DNA of 64,000 nt from JAEMQF01 sp049297615 (GTDB lineage Bacteria > Pseudomonadota > Gammaproteobacteria > Burkholderiales > Burkholderiaceae_C). Shown here in pieces: positions 8,532 through 17,714 of this stretch. The position numbers and the translations under genes were made by a program. Location: contig JBAQUQ010000410.1 of NCBI GenBank assembly GCA_049297615.1, forward strand, positions 1-64,000. The letters run 5' to 3'. Every line of letters starts with the position of its first letter. The first letter of the stretch is position 1. The notes below the pieces were generated by a model. That model saw only the letters and a program-made list of their open reading frames with translations, was not told the origin of the DNA and made no database searches.

Positions 8532-8545
8532 TAACTGGCCGCAGT

Positions 8546-11500
8546 TTAAGTCAGTTCGGCGTGCAGTTGCTGCAATGAATCGACGCTGAGATCGGTTTGA
8601 TGCTTCATACCTTCGACCGCAGCTTCGCAACCCGCCATGCTGGTGTAGTAAGTGATTCGATGGGCGAGTGCCGCCTGCCGGATGTGCCGCGAATCGGCAA
8701 TAGCCGTGCGCGTTTCATCCACTGTCGTGAAAACCAGTTGAATCTCGCCGGCCTTGACCATGTCGACAATGTGAGGGCGTCCATCCTTGACCTTGTTCAC
8801 GGCGCGCACCGGAATACCCGCCTGGGCGATCGCCGCAGCCGTGCCTTTGGTCGCCGCGAGCAGAAATCCCATGCGATGCAGCTCTCGGGCCACCGCCACT
8901 GCGCGGGTCTTGTCGCTGTCCTTGACGGTGATGCACACCGTGCCCTTCGCTGGCAGGCGCGAGCCTGCCGCGAGCTGGCTCTTGAGCATCGCTTCGCCGA
9001 AGCTGCGTCCCGTACCCATCACTTCGCCGGTTGAGCGCATCTCCGGCCCGAGAATGGGGTCGACGCCGGGAAACTTGTTGAAGGGGAATACTGCTTCTTT
9101 CACCGAAAAGTAGGGCGGAACGATTTCTCGGGGTGCTTTGCCGTCGCGCTGGCATTGCTCACGCAGCCGCTGGCCCACCATGCAACGCGCCGCGATCTTG
9201 GCCAGGGGCTGCCCAGTGGCCTTGGACACAAAGGGTACCGTTCGCGATGCACGGGGGTTCACTTCCAGGACATAGACGACAGCCGAGTTGCCTTCGCCCT
9301 GCACGGCGAATTGAACATTCATAAGACCGACGACCTTCAGGGCACGTGCCATTGCAATGGTCTGGCGCCGCATTTCGTCTTGCAGGTTCTCTGACAAAGA
9401 ATAGGGCGGCAGGGAGCAAGCGGAATCGCCCGAATGAATGCCAGCTTGTTCGACGTGTTCCATGATGCCGCCGATGATCACATCGACGCCGTCGCTGATG
9501 CAGTCCACATCGACCTCGATCGCATCGTCGAGAAACCGATCCAGAAGCACCGGGGACTTCTCCGATACCTTGACGGCCTCACGCATGTAGCGCTCGAGAT
9601 CCTTGTCGCCGTGCACGATTTCCATGGCCCTGCCTCCGAGCACGTAGCTGGGGCGCACCACCAGCGGATAACCGATTTCCTGAGCCAGCTGCAGGGCTTG
9701 CTCTTCGGTTCGCGCGGTGCGGTTCGGAGGTTGCTTCAGTCCGAGCCGATGCAGCAGTTTCTGGAACCTCTCGCGGTCTTCGGCAATGTCGATGCTGTCG
9801 GGTGAGGTGCCGACGATCGGAACACCGGCGCGCTCGAGCTCCAGCGCGAGCTTGAGCGGCGTCTGACCACCGTATTGAACGATCACCCCCTCGGGCCGCT
9901 CCTTGTCGACAATCTCGAGCACGTCCTCGAGCGTCACCGGCTCGAAATACAGGCGATCAGAAGTGTCGTAGTCGGTTGATACGGTCTCTGGGTTGCAGTT
10001 GACCATGATGGTCTCGTAGCCATCTTCGCGCAGCGCCAGTGCGGCGTGGACGCAGCAGTAGTCGAACTCGATCCCCTGTCCAATCCGGTTCGGGCCACCG
10101 CCCAGCACCATGATCTTCCTGCGCGTTGTCGGCTCGGCTTCGCACTCTTCCTCATAGGTCGAGTACATATAGGCCGTCTGCGTGGCGAATTCGGCGGCGC
10201 AGGTGTCGACTCGTTTGTACACAGGCCGCACGCCCAAGGCGTGGCGGCGCATGCGCACGTCCTGCTCCTGGCACGCGACCAGCTTGGCCAGGCGTCGGTC
10301 GGAAAAGCCCTTCTGCTTGAGCAAGCGCAATTCCGGCGTTGTCAGGCCTTCGATGTGGCGCCCATCGAGAGAGGATTCGATGTGCACCAGTTGCTCGATT
10401 TGCGCAAGAAACCAAGGATCGATCGCGGTTTCTTCGAAAACCTCGTGCAGGCTCATGCCGATTCGGAATGCATCGGCGACGAACAAGATTCTTTCCGGGC
10501 CTGCCTCGCCGATCTCCTGCACGATTTCTTCGCGATCGCTGCTGCGCTCCGTCAATCCATCGATGCCGGTTTCCAGACCACGAAGCGCCTTTTGAAAACT
10601 CTCCTGAAATGTGCGCCCTATGGCCATCACCTCGCCCACCGATTTCATTTGAGTCGTCAGGCGCGAGTCGGCAGCGGGAAACTTCTCGAAGGCAAAGCGC
10701 GGTATCTTCGTGACCACATAGTCGATGCTGGGCTCGAAACTCGCTGGCGTCACGCCTGCGGTGATGTCATTGCGCAGTTCATCGAGCGTATAGCCCACCG
10801 CGAGCTTGGCGGCCACTTTGGCGATCGGGAAACCAGTGGCCTTGGAGGCCAGCGCCGAAGAGCGCGACACGCGTGGATTCATCTCGATCACGACCATGCG
10901 TCCATCGCGCGGATTGATCGAAAACTGAACATTCGAACCACCCGTATCGACGCCGATTTCGCGCAGGATCGCAATCGACGCATTGCGCAGGATCTGATAT
11001 TCCTTGTCCGTCAAGGTCTGCGCCGGCGCCACGGTGATCGAGTCGCCGGTGTGGATTCCCATCGGGTCCAGGTTCTCGATCGAACATACGATGATGCAGT
11101 TGTCAGCGCGGTCGCGAACCACCTCCATCTCGAATTCTTTCCATCCGATGAGGGACTCTTCGATCAACAGCTCGTGGGTCGGCGACAGGTCCAGGCCGCG
11201 CTCGCAAATTTCTTCGAATTCATCGGGGTTGTAGGCGATTCCGCCACCCGTGCCACCGAGCGTGAAGCTGGGGCGGATCACCAATGGAAATCCGGTTCCC
11301 CCGGTCACGGCGACGATCTGCTTCTGCACCGCCAAGGCCTCTGCCATCGAGTGCGCAATGCCGCTTCGCGCCGACGCCAAGCCGATGCCCGTCATTGCGT
11401 CCTTGAATTTGAGCCGATCTTCAGCCTTCTCGATAGCACGCTCATTGGCGCCGATCATCTCGACCCCGTACCTTTCGAGAACGCCATGGCGGTGCAGGTC

Positions 11501-11800
11501 CAACGCACAGTTGAGTGCGGTCTGTCCGCCCATCGTGGGCAGGACGGCGTCTGGCCTTTCCTTGGCGATGATGCGCTCAATCACCTGCCACGTGATCGGC
11601 TCGATATAGGTCACGTCGGCCATATCCGGATCCGTCATGATCGTCGCCGGATTGCTGTTGACGAGAATCACTTTGTAGCCCTCTTCGCGCAGGGCCTTGC
11701 ATGCCTGAGCACCGGAGTAATCGAACTCGCATGCCTGACCGATGACGATGGGGCCGGCCCCGATGATCAGAATGGACTCGAGGTCACCGCGCTTAGGCAT
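8546..11800 (-). CDS. carB: Carbamoyl-phosphate synthase large subunit CarB
   Basis: Makes carbamoyl phosphate from ammonia (supplied by CarA), bicarbonate and two ATP for arginine and pyrimidine synthesis. The start at 11800 (MPKRGDLESILIIGAGPIVIGQ) gives 1084 residues and matches the family N-terminus; the open frame extends 16 codons further upstream without support. Two homologous ATP-grasp halves are visible, each with a GGGPNRIGQG- or GAGPIVIGQ-type start and NPRxSRSSAL or NPRASRTVPF metal sites. The C-terminal MGS-like allosteric domain starts at about residue 945 (KGTVCITVKDSDK). The ATG lies inside the end of carA (8-bp overlap), so the subunits are translationally coupled. Confidence 0.97.
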   Translation of the reverse strand: MPKRGDLESILIIGAGPIVIGQACEFDYSGAQACKALREEGYKVILVNSNPATIMTDPDMADVTYIEPITWQVIERIIAKERPDAVLPTMGGQTALNCALDLHRHGVLERYGVEMIGANERAIEKAEDRLKFKDAMTGIGLASARSGIAHSMAEALAVQKQIVAVTGGTGFPLVIRPSFTLGGTGGGIAYNPDEFEEICERGLDLSPTHELLIEESLIGWKEFEMEVVRDRADNCIIVCSIENLDPMGIHTGDSITVAPAQTLTDKEYQILRNASIAILREIGVDTGGSNVQFSINPRDGRMVVIEMNPRVSRSSALASKATGFPIAKVAAKLAVGYTLDELRNDITAGVTPASFEPSIDYVVTKIPRFAFEKFPAADSRLTTQMKSVGEVMAIGRTFQESFQKALRGLETGIDGLTERSSDREEIVQEIGEAGPERILFVADAFRIGMSLHEVFEETAIDPWFLAQIEQLVHIESSLDGRHIEGLTTPELRLLKQKGFSDRRLAKLVACQEQDVRMRRHALGVRPVYKRVDTCAAEFATQTAYMYSTYEEECEAEPTTRRKIMVLGGGPNRIGQGIEFDYCCVHAALALREDGYETIMVNCNPETVSTDYDTSDRLYFEPVTLEDVLEIVDKERPEGVIVQYGGQTPLKLALELERAGVPIVGTSPDSIDIAEDRERFQKLLHRLGLKQPPNRTARTEEQALQLAQEIGYPLVVRPSYVLGGRAMEIVHGDKDLERYMREAVKVSEKSPVLLDRFLDDAIEVDVDCISDGVDVIIGGIMEHVEQAGIHSGDSACSLPPYSLSENLQDEMRRQTIAMARALKVVGLMNVQFAVQGEGNSAVVYVLEVNPRASRTVPFVSKATGQPLAKIAARCMVGQRLREQCQRDGKAPREIVPPYFSVKEAVFPFNKFPGVDPILGPEMRSTGEVMGTGRSFGEAMLKSQLAAGSRLPAKGTVCITVKDSDKTRAVAVARELHRMGFLLAATKGTAAAIAQAGIPVRAVNKVKDGRPHIVDMVKAGEIQLVFTTVDETRTAIADSRHIRQAALAHRITYYTSMAGCEAAVEGMKHQTDLSVDSLQQLHAELT

Positions 11801-12989
11801 GGTGAGCCCTTGCCCCAAGGGAAGTCCTTGTCTGCATTGAATGCACAAACCGATCGAACAGGTAGGCTATATCGTGCGGACCGGGCGACGCTTCAGGGTG
11901 CCCCTGGAAACTGAATGCCGGCCGGTCAGTACGTGCCATGCCTTGCAAGCTACCGTCGAAGAGCGAAACATGCGTGAGCCTCAGAGTCGCAGGCAACGAC
12001 TTCTCGTCGACAGCAAAGCCGTGGTTCTGGCTGGTGATGCAGACTCGGCCGGAATCGAGGTCCTTGACCGGGTGGTTCGCGCCGTGATGCCCGAATTTCA
12101 TCTTCAACGTCTGCGCGCCCGATGCGAGAGCCATGATTTGATGCCCGAGACAGATGCCGAACGTCGGGATGCCAGCGTCGATCAGTTGGCGGGTGGCTTC
12201 GATCGCGTAGTCGCAAGGCTCGGGGTCGCCCGGACCATTGCTCAAGAAAACACCGTCTGGTTGCAGTTCCAGAGCCTGGCTTGCCGAGGTTTGCGCCGGT
12301 ACCACCGTGATGCGGCATCCGCGGCTGGCCAACATGCGCAGGATATTGCGTTTGGCGCCGAAGTCGAAAGCCACCACGTGATAACTCGCCGGGCCGGCAT
12401 GCGCATAGCCGTGCTCCAGGGTCCAGGTCGATTCGCGCCAGTCGAAGCGCTCCGAACAACTGACAACACGCGCGAGGTCGAGGCCCGTCATGCTGGGCGT
12501 TGCCCTGGCCAGATCGATCGCCTCATCGATGTGAGCGGGCGCAAATGCCTGCTGCTGCGCTGGCAAGCTTAATATGCAGCCGTTCTGCGCCCCCAAATTG
12601 CGCAGATGGCGTGTCAAACGACGCGTATCGATTCCGGCGATGGCAATCGTCTTTTGGTCTTTCAGGTATTGCCCGAGCGTCGCAGTGCTTCGAAAGTTTG
12701 ACTCCACTACGGGAAGTTCCCTGATGACCAAGCCGGCAGCCTGAACCCCGGAAGATTCGATGTCCTGCTCGTTTACTCCGTAGTTGCCGATGTGCGGGTA
12801 AGTCAAGGTGACGATCTGTCGGCAGTAGCTTGGATCGGTGAGGATTTCCTGGTAACCCGACATCGAAGTGTTGAACACCACTTCGCCCACGGTGCGCCCG
12901 GGAGCTCCGATCGAAATTCCATTGAAGATCGCGCCATCCGCAAGCGCGAGGATCGCCTGGGGTTGAGGGTTCAGTAGTCGCGGCGGCAC
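11793..12989 (-). CDS. carA: Carbamoyl-phosphate synthase small subunit CarA
   Basis: Glutamine amidotransferase subunit that releases ammonia for CarB. I place the start at GTG 12989 (398 residues) because GGAGGG (12999-12994) sits four bases before it and the following RLLNPQPQAILALADGAIFNG fits the family. The longer open frame to 13157 adds 56 residues unlike CarA. The N-terminal domain has VVFNTSMSGYQEILTDPSY and IDTRRLTRHLR. The class-I amidotransferase domain has nucleophile GICLGHQ and the C-terminal FQGHPEASPGPHD His/Glu pair. First gene of carAB, with a leader of about 225 bp before the next gene. Confidence 0.95.
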   Translation of the reverse strand: MPPRLLNPQPQAILALADGAIFNGISIGAPGRTVGEVVFNTSMSGYQEILTDPSYCRQIVTLTYPHIGNYGVNEQDIESSGVQAAGLVIRELPVVESNFRSTATLGQYLKDQKTIAIAGIDTRRLTRHLRNLGAQNGCILSLPAQQQAFAPAHIDEAIDLARATPSMTGLDLARVVSCSERFDWRESTWTLEHGYAHAGPASYHVVAFDFGAKRNILRMLASRGCRITVVPAQTSASQALELQPDGVFLSNGPGDPEPCDYAIEATRQLIDAGIPTFGICLGHQIMALASGAQTLKMKFGHHGANHPVKDLDSGRVCITSQNHGFAVDEKSLPATLRLTHVSLFDGSLQGMARTDRPAFSFQGHPEASPGPHDIAYLFDRFVHSMQTRTSLGARAHHA

Positions 12990-13214
12990 CGGGCCCTCCG
13001 TTCGCGTGCACCCAGCTTCGCGCCCGATGGCAAAAACTGACGGAAGAAACCGCTGGGGTGCCTCCGAGCGGGAAACTGCGAGGAGTTTCGCTGGGCGATG
13101 ATGGTTGCAGATAAACCGTCGAAGTATATTCGACGCCCCGGGGGCGAGAGCCGACAAGCCTGGTTGAGCGTAGGCGAAGCCTCGTGCTGGGTCGGCCCAA
13201 TGCCTCGCGGCCCG

Positions 13215-13622
13215 TCAGAGGTTCAGTGCCGCGATCCCTGCCTTGGCAACTTTCGCGTCCTCGGCGCTCTTGACGCCGCTCACGCCGACGGCGCCAATGC
13301 AGTGCCCTTGCACCAAGATCGGCACGCCACCTTCGAGCATTCCTTCGAGGCCCGGTACGCTCAGGTACGAGACCCGTCCCTTATCGATCATCTCCTCATA
13401 CACCCGGCTCTCACGCCGGCCCAATGCGGCGCTGCGGGCCTTGGCCGGTGCGATGTGGGCTGAAATCGGCGGCGCACCGTCGAGGCGCTGCAGCCAAAGC
13501 AAGTGTCCCCCGTCGTCGACGATGGCCAAGCTCACTGCCCAGTTGTTGCGGCTCGCTTCAGCCTCCGCTGCGGCGGCGATGCGTTTCACGTCCTCGAGGA
13601 CAAGGCATGGTCGGTTGAGCAT
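13215..13622 (-). CDS. HbpS/GlcG-like (DUF336) small protein
   Basis: The ATG at 13622 gives 135 residues starting MLNRPCLVLEDVKRIAAAAEAEA. The sequence follows the GlcG/HbpS family pattern: an N-terminal helix, NWAVSLAIVDDGGHLLWLQRLDGA, an alanine-rich helix with KARSAALGRRES, then GGVPILVQGHCIGAVGVSGVKSAEDAKVAKAGIAAL. Members include the haem-binding HbpS of Streptomyces and GlcG of glycolate loci. The biochemical role of most members is unknown. It has no signal peptide from this start. Divergent from the Bax-inhibitor-1 family gene, and not linked to glycolate genes here. Confidence 0.85.
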   Translation of the reverse strand: MLNRPCLVLEDVKRIAAAAEAEASRNNWAVSLAIVDDGGHLLWLQRLDGAPPISAHIAPAKARSAALGRRESRVYEEMIDKGRVSYLSVPGLEGMLEGGVPILVQGHCIGAVGVSGVKSAEDAKVAKAGIAALNL

Positions 13623-13868
13623 TGATTGTTGACCAGGGTCGCTGGCACTCGAAATCGGCAGTCCCGCAGTATCCCGCATCGTCGCCGATCACCGTCCAGC
13701 CCACCTCCAGGCAGGCCCATGCAGGCGTCAATGCCACCACGGGCGCGGCCGTGCGAAACTCTACGTTCCCTGACCTGCGGGAATTCTCTGCATTCCCTTC
13801 GCCCACGCAGGGGAACTAGAATTTGTATTCGGGGTCTCAAGGCCCAGTGTTTTCAACCCGGAGGTTTC

Positions 13869-14564
13869 ATGAATCAAGGCCTGCAAACTGCTGTCGTTGA
13901 CCGTTTCGGCACAGCCGTTTCGGTTGAGCAGCGCAACCGCGTTCTGCGCAATACCTATTGGCTTCTCGCGTTGTCGATGGTGCCAACCGTCTTAGGGGCG
14001 TGGCTCGGCGTGTCCACTGGCATCGTGCGTGGCATGGGCATCGGGATGAGTGCCATTGTCTTCCTCGCTGGGGCGTTCGGTTTCATTTTCGCGATCGAGA
14101 AGCTGAAGAACTCGGCAGCCGGAGTGCCCGTGCTGCTGGCATTCACGTTCTTCATGGGCCTGATGCTTTCCAGACTCATCGGCGCAGTGCTCGGACTGGC
14201 GAATGGCGCGGGATTGATCATGACGGCATTTACGGGGACCGGTTTGATTTTCCTGGGTATGGCGTCGATGTCATCGGTGATCAAGCGCGACCTGACGGCG
14301 ATGGGCAAGTGGCTGTTCATCGGCGCCATCATGCTGCTGGTAGCCGGTGTGGCGAACATCTTCCTGCAATCCAGCGCCCTGATGATCACCATCGCCGTCC
14401 TTGCGATCGGCATCTTCTCTGCCTTCATCCTGTACGACCTCAAGCGCGTCCAGGACGGTGAAGAAACCAACTACATCACCGCTACGCTGGGCGTTTATCT
14501 CAGCGTTTACAACGTGTTCCAGTCGCTGCTTGCCTTGCTCGGCATTGCCGGAAACAACGAATGA
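13869..14564 (+). CDS. Bax inhibitor-1 (BI-1/YccA) family integral membrane protein
   Basis: 231 residues starting MNQGLQTAVVDRFGTAVSVEQRNRVLRNTYW after a CCGGAGG ribosome-binding site (13857-13863). Seven hydrophobic segments can be counted, and the C-terminal part holds the family sequence FSAFILYDLKRVQDGEETNYITATLGVYLSVYNVFQSLLALLGI. The acidic LYDLKR motif contains the di-aspartyl-type pH-sensing region of the BI-1 fold. Related YccA of E. coli binds and modulates FtsH; whether that holds here is inference, though ftsH is in the same window. Monocistronic, ending at a clear terminator. Confidence 0.9.
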   Translation: MNQGLQTAVVDRFGTAVSVEQRNRVLRNTYWLLALSMVPTVLGAWLGVSTGIVRGMGIGMSAIVFLAGAFGFIFAIEKLKNSAAGVPVLLAFTFFMGLMLSRLIGAVLGLANGAGLIMTAFTGTGLIFLGMASMSSVIKRDLTAMGKWLFIGAIMLLVAGVANIFLQSSALMITIAVLAIGIFSAFILYDLKRVQDGEETNYITATLGVYLSVYNVFQSLLALLGIAGNNE

Positions 14565-14585
14565 GGCGCGACACCTGAACCATCA

Positions 14586-14611
14586 ATGGGGCCTGCGGGC
14601 CCCATTTTTAT
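14586..14611 (+). terminator. Intrinsic terminator after the BI-1 family gene
   Basis: ATGGGGCC (14586-14593), a 4-base loop and GGCCCCAT (14598-14605) form a perfect 8-bp stem immediately followed by TTTTAT on the plus strand. It lies 21 bp past the stop codon. On the minus strand no T-run follows, so it does not serve rlmD. Confidence 0.85.
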
Positions 14612-14619
14612 GGCGCGGT

Positions 14620-15984
14620 CTATGGCCAGGCTACCTCTTGATGGGCACGCTCGAACACTGCAATGCTCTCCACATGTGCGGTGTGCGGAAACATGTTGAT
14701 CGCGCCGGCGGCAGAGCACCGATACCCGGCTCGATGCACCAGCAAGGCGGCGTCACGCGCCAATGTTGCCGGGTTGCAGCTGACGTAGACGATGCGCTGC
14801 GGCATCATGCCGGTCGCGTCGGTTGACGAGTCTTCTTTCAGATCGGCAAGTGCCTTGACCAGCGCAAATGCGCCTTCACGGGGCGGATCGACGAGCCACT
14901 TGTCAGCGGGCGCGAATCCCCGCAAGTCCGCGGGCGACATTTCAAACAGGTTGTGCGAAACGAAGCTCGCTCGCTCATGCAATGAATTGCGCACGGCATT
15001 CGCGCGCGCGCGTTGCACGAGCACCTCGCTGCCTTCAACGCCCAACACTTCGCGCGCAAGCGTCGCAAGGGGCAGCGTAAAGTTTCCCGCCCCGCAGAAC
15101 CAGTCGATCACTCGTTCGGTCGGGTGGATCTCGAGCAGGCGAACCGCACGCTCGACGAGCACGCGATTAATCTGCGCATTGACCTGAGTGAAGTCGGTGG
15201 GCGTGAACGAAATTCCGATTCCAAACTCGGGCAGCTCGTAAGCCAGAACCGAGTCGGCCTCGTGCAAAGGGCGGGCACTGGCCGGTCCCTGGGCTTGCAG
15301 CCACCACTGGATTCTGTGCAAGGCAGCGAACTCGCGCAACCTCGACAAATCGGCTGGGCCCAAGGGTTGGAGATGGCGCAATACCAGGGCCGTCGCCGCA
15401 TCGCCGAGCGCGAATTCGATTTGCGGCAACCGGTCCCGCTCATCCATGCCGGCGATCATCTCGCGCAGCGGCAGCAAAAGCGCACTCAAGGTAGGCGGCA
15501 CGATCTCGCAACTGCTCATGTCGGCGACGAAACTCGATTTGCGTTCGTGGAAACCGATCAGCACCTTGCCCTTCTTGGCGACAAATCGAACCGACAGACG
15601 GCCGCGGTATCGATAGCCCCAAGCGGGCCCTTCGATCGGCCGCAGCATTTGGCCGGGCCGCACTTTGCCGATAAACCACAGCGCATCTTCCAAGGAGCGC
15701 TGTTTGACGGCCACCTGCGCACCCATGTGCAGATGCTGCATCTTGCAGCCGCCGCAGGTGCCGTAGTGCGGGCATTGTGGAGTCACCCGTTGCGAACTTC
15801 TGCGTCGCCAGGCGATCGGGGTCGCTTGCTCCCATTGGTTCTTGCGACGCACCACACTGACCGTGACTTCCTCACCCGGCAGGGCGCCTTCGACGAATAC
15901 CACCTTGCCTTCGGCGTTGTGGGCAACGCCCTGCGCTTCAATGTCGAGCGATTCGATTCGCAACCACTCCTTCGAACCTGTCAT
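14620..15984 (-). CDS. rlmD: 23S rRNA (uracil-5-)-methyltransferase RlmD
   Basis: SAM-dependent C5 methylation of a 23S rRNA uridine (U1939 in E. coli). I choose ATG 15984 (MTGSKEWLRIESLDIEAQGVAHNAEGK, 454 residues), where the TRAM-like domain begins; ATG 16014 would add ten residues. The Fe-S cluster cysteines are seen in CPHYGTCGGCKMQHLHMG. The SAM-binding region is DWFCGAGNFTLPLA, the motif DPPREGA is present, and the nucleophile Cys is in VYVSCNPATLARD. TrmA/RlmC paralogues are the alternative, but the CGGC cluster and TRAM domain favour RlmD. Divergent from gcvT. Confidence 0.88.
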   Translation of the reverse strand: MTGSKEWLRIESLDIEAQGVAHNAEGKVVFVEGALPGEEVTVSVVRRKNQWEQATPIAWRRRSSQRVTPQCPHYGTCGGCKMQHLHMGAQVAVKQRSLEDALWFIGKVRPGQMLRPIEGPAWGYRYRGRLSVRFVAKKGKVLIGFHERKSSFVADMSSCEIVPPTLSALLLPLREMIAGMDERDRLPQIEFALGDAATALVLRHLQPLGPADLSRLREFAALHRIQWWLQAQGPASARPLHEADSVLAYELPEFGIGISFTPTDFTQVNAQINRVLVERAVRLLEIHPTERVIDWFCGAGNFTLPLATLAREVLGVEGSEVLVQRARANAVRNSLHERASFVSHNLFEMSPADLRGFAPADKWLVDPPREGAFALVKALADLKEDSSTDATGMMPQRIVYVSCNPATLARDAALLVHRAGYRCSAAGAINMFPHTAHVESIAVFERAHQEVAWP

Positions 15985-16059
15985 GAAGGCGATTATCGGA
16001 GGCTGCACAGCCATTCCCGCGTACGGCGAAAACGGGCCGATTGAGCGTGCCGCTGCTAC

Positions 16060-16176
16060 ACTCTCCGCGCGAAAAGAGAGCCTCGAGCCGAGGCCGCCGA
16101 GGACGCGCAACCCGATTCGAGTGGCGGGTTCGACACCGGTGCGCTGAGTGCCATGGGGCACACTCCGACGGGAGGC
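16060..16176 (+). promoter_or_regulatory. Possible degenerate glycine riboswitch leader of gcvT
   Basis: The gcvT leader contains CTCTCC...GAGAG (16060-16080), a segment CCGCCGAGGACGCGCAACCCG (16094-16114, cf. the aptamer core CGCCGAAGG-GCAA), an ACCCG/CGGGT hairpin arm, and GCGCTGAGTGCC (16141-16152) where the family has CGCTCAGG. Then a GGGAGG ribosome-binding site (16170-16175) follows. Element order matches a single glycine aptamer, but several conserved positions differ. gcvT is the classical target of this riboswitch, which is the main support. Confidence 0.35.
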
Positions 16177-16181
16177 TCACC

Positions 16182-17300
16182 ATGTCCGACATCGATCTGC
16201 TGACGACTCCGCTGCACGCCATGCACCGAGAACTGGGCGCCAAGATGGTGGCGTTTGCCGGCTATTCGATGCCCGTGAGTTACCCGCAAGGCATCATCGC
16301 CGAACATCGGCATTGCCGAAGTTCAGCAGCCTTGTTCGACGTTTCACACATGGGCCAGATTCGCCTGATCGGCGAGGACGCCGCGAAGGCGCTCGAGACC
16401 CTGGTTCCCTCCGACGTGCTCGATCTCGAAGCCGGCAAGCAGCGCTACTCCTGCTTCACGAATAGCAATGGCGGCATCCTCGACGACTTGATGATCACGC
16501 GTCGCGTTGACGATCTGCTGCTGGTCGTCAATGCTGCTTGCAAGGTCAGCGACATCCGACACCTCGTGACTCACATCGGCCACCGCTGCGCGGTCCAGCC
16601 CATGCTCCAGCATGCCTTGCTGGCCTTGCAGGGGCCAAGCGCCCAGCTTGTCCTGGGACGGCTCAATGCGGCGATCGATGGCTTGGTGTTCATGTCGGGA
16701 ATGACCGTCGAACTGCTGGGATCCACCTGCCACGTCACGAGAAGCGGCTACACCGGGGAAGACGGTTTCGAGATATCGGTGCCGGCCGATCGGGTCGTCG
16801 AGTTGGCCCGGGCACTGCTCGCCATGCCCGAGGTCAAACCCGCAGGCCTTGGCGCGCGCGATACCTTGCGCATGGAGGCGGGCATGTGTCTCTACGGGCA
16901 TGAGATCGACGCTGGCACAACGCCCATCGAGGCCGGCTTGGGTTGGACCATTCCAAACACCCGCCGGCCCGGCGGGGCAAGACCGGGCGGATACCCCGGA
17001 GCAGATGCTCTGGCGGCTCAAATCGCGCGCGGCACCGCGGTCAAGCGCGTCGGCTTATTGGGACTGGAGCGCGTGCCGGTTCGCGAAGGCGCGCCGCTGC
17101 ACGACGCGCAGGGGCACAGGCTCGGCAAAGTGACGAGCGGAACGCTGGGGCCGAGCGTGAATCGCCCGATCGCCATGGCCTACGTCGCCGCCAACCATGC
17201 ATCGCCAGGCCACGAGCTCTACGCCGATGTGCGCGGCAAGGCGCAGCCCATGCGCGTCACGCCGCTCCCGTTCTCACCCCACCGCTATTTCCGTGGCTAA
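16182..17300 (+). CDS. gcvT: Glycine cleavage system T protein (aminomethyltransferase)
   Basis: Transfers the methylene group from the aminomethyl-lipoyl H protein to tetrahydrofolate and releases ammonia. The start at ATG 16182 follows GGGAGG and gives 372 residues (MSDIDLLTTPLHAMHRELGAKMVAFAGYSMPVSY). Family motifs include FDVSHMGQI, the GYTGEDGFEISVP folate-binding region, GLGARDTLRMEAGMCLYGHEID and a C-terminal barrel with GKVTSGTLGPSVNRPIAMAYV. First gene of gcvT-gcvH-gcvP (18-bp gap to gcvH). The lpd-encoded L protein is not in the window. Confidence 0.97.
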   Translation: MSDIDLLTTPLHAMHRELGAKMVAFAGYSMPVSYPQGIIAEHRHCRSSAALFDVSHMGQIRLIGEDAAKALETLVPSDVLDLEAGKQRYSCFTNSNGGILDDLMITRRVDDLLLVVNAACKVSDIRHLVTHIGHRCAVQPMLQHALLALQGPSAQLVLGRLNAAIDGLVFMSGMTVELLGSTCHVTRSGYTGEDGFEISVPADRVVELARALLAMPEVKPAGLGARDTLRMEAGMCLYGHEIDAGTTPIEAGLGWTIPNTRRPGGARPGGYPGADALAAQIARGTAVKRVGLLGLERVPVREGAPLHDAQGHRLGKVTSGTLGPSVNRPIAMAYVAANHASPGHELYADVRGKAQPMRVTPLPFSPHRYFRG

Positions 17301-17318
17301 CAACGAAGGAGACACCCT

Positions 17319-17693
17319 ATGACGACGATGTACACGCCCGACCACGAATGGATCAATATCGAAGATCATGAGGCGGCCACGGTGGGCATAACGCATCACG
17401 CGCAGGACGCGCTGGGCGATGTCGTGTTCGTCGATCTGCCCACGGTCGGCACGACGTACAGACAGGGCGATGTGGCCGGCGTCGTCGAGTCGGTGAAAGC
17501 AGCGGCCGATCTCTATATGCCTGTCAGCGGTGAAATCGTCGAAGTCAATGAAGCTCTGCGCGGCGACCCGTCCCTGGCCAATTCCGACCCGCTCGGCCAC
17601 GGCTGGTTTTTCAAAGTTCACCTCAACAACATGGCCGAATTCGAACACCTCTTGGACGGCGCGGGGTACGACGCCCTGCTCAAGAAGGCGTAA
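17319..17693 (+). CDS. gcvH: Glycine cleavage system H protein (lipoyl carrier)
   Basis: Lipoylated shuttle protein carrying the aminomethyl group between P, T and L proteins; 124 residues, normal length. The start MTTMYTPDHEWI follows AAGGAGAC. The lipoyl-lysine is in VAGVVESVKAAADLYMPVSGEIVEVNEAL (Lys about residue 63). The C-terminus has DGWFFKV-like HGWFFKVHL. Second gene of the gcv operon. Confidence 0.97.
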   Translation: MTTMYTPDHEWINIEDHEAATVGITHHAQDALGDVVFVDLPTVGTTYRQGDVAGVVESVKAAADLYMPVSGEIVEVNEALRGDPSLANSDPLGHGWFFKVHLNNMAEFEHLLDGAGYDALLKKA

Positions 17694-17714
17694 GGCGTCT
17701 CTTCTGGGCGCCCC

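Noticed and set aside
16090..16146. tRNA-like segment with GGTTCGA before gcvT
   Set aside because: No acceptor, D or anticodon arms can be built around it; a riboswitch-like leader explains the structure better.
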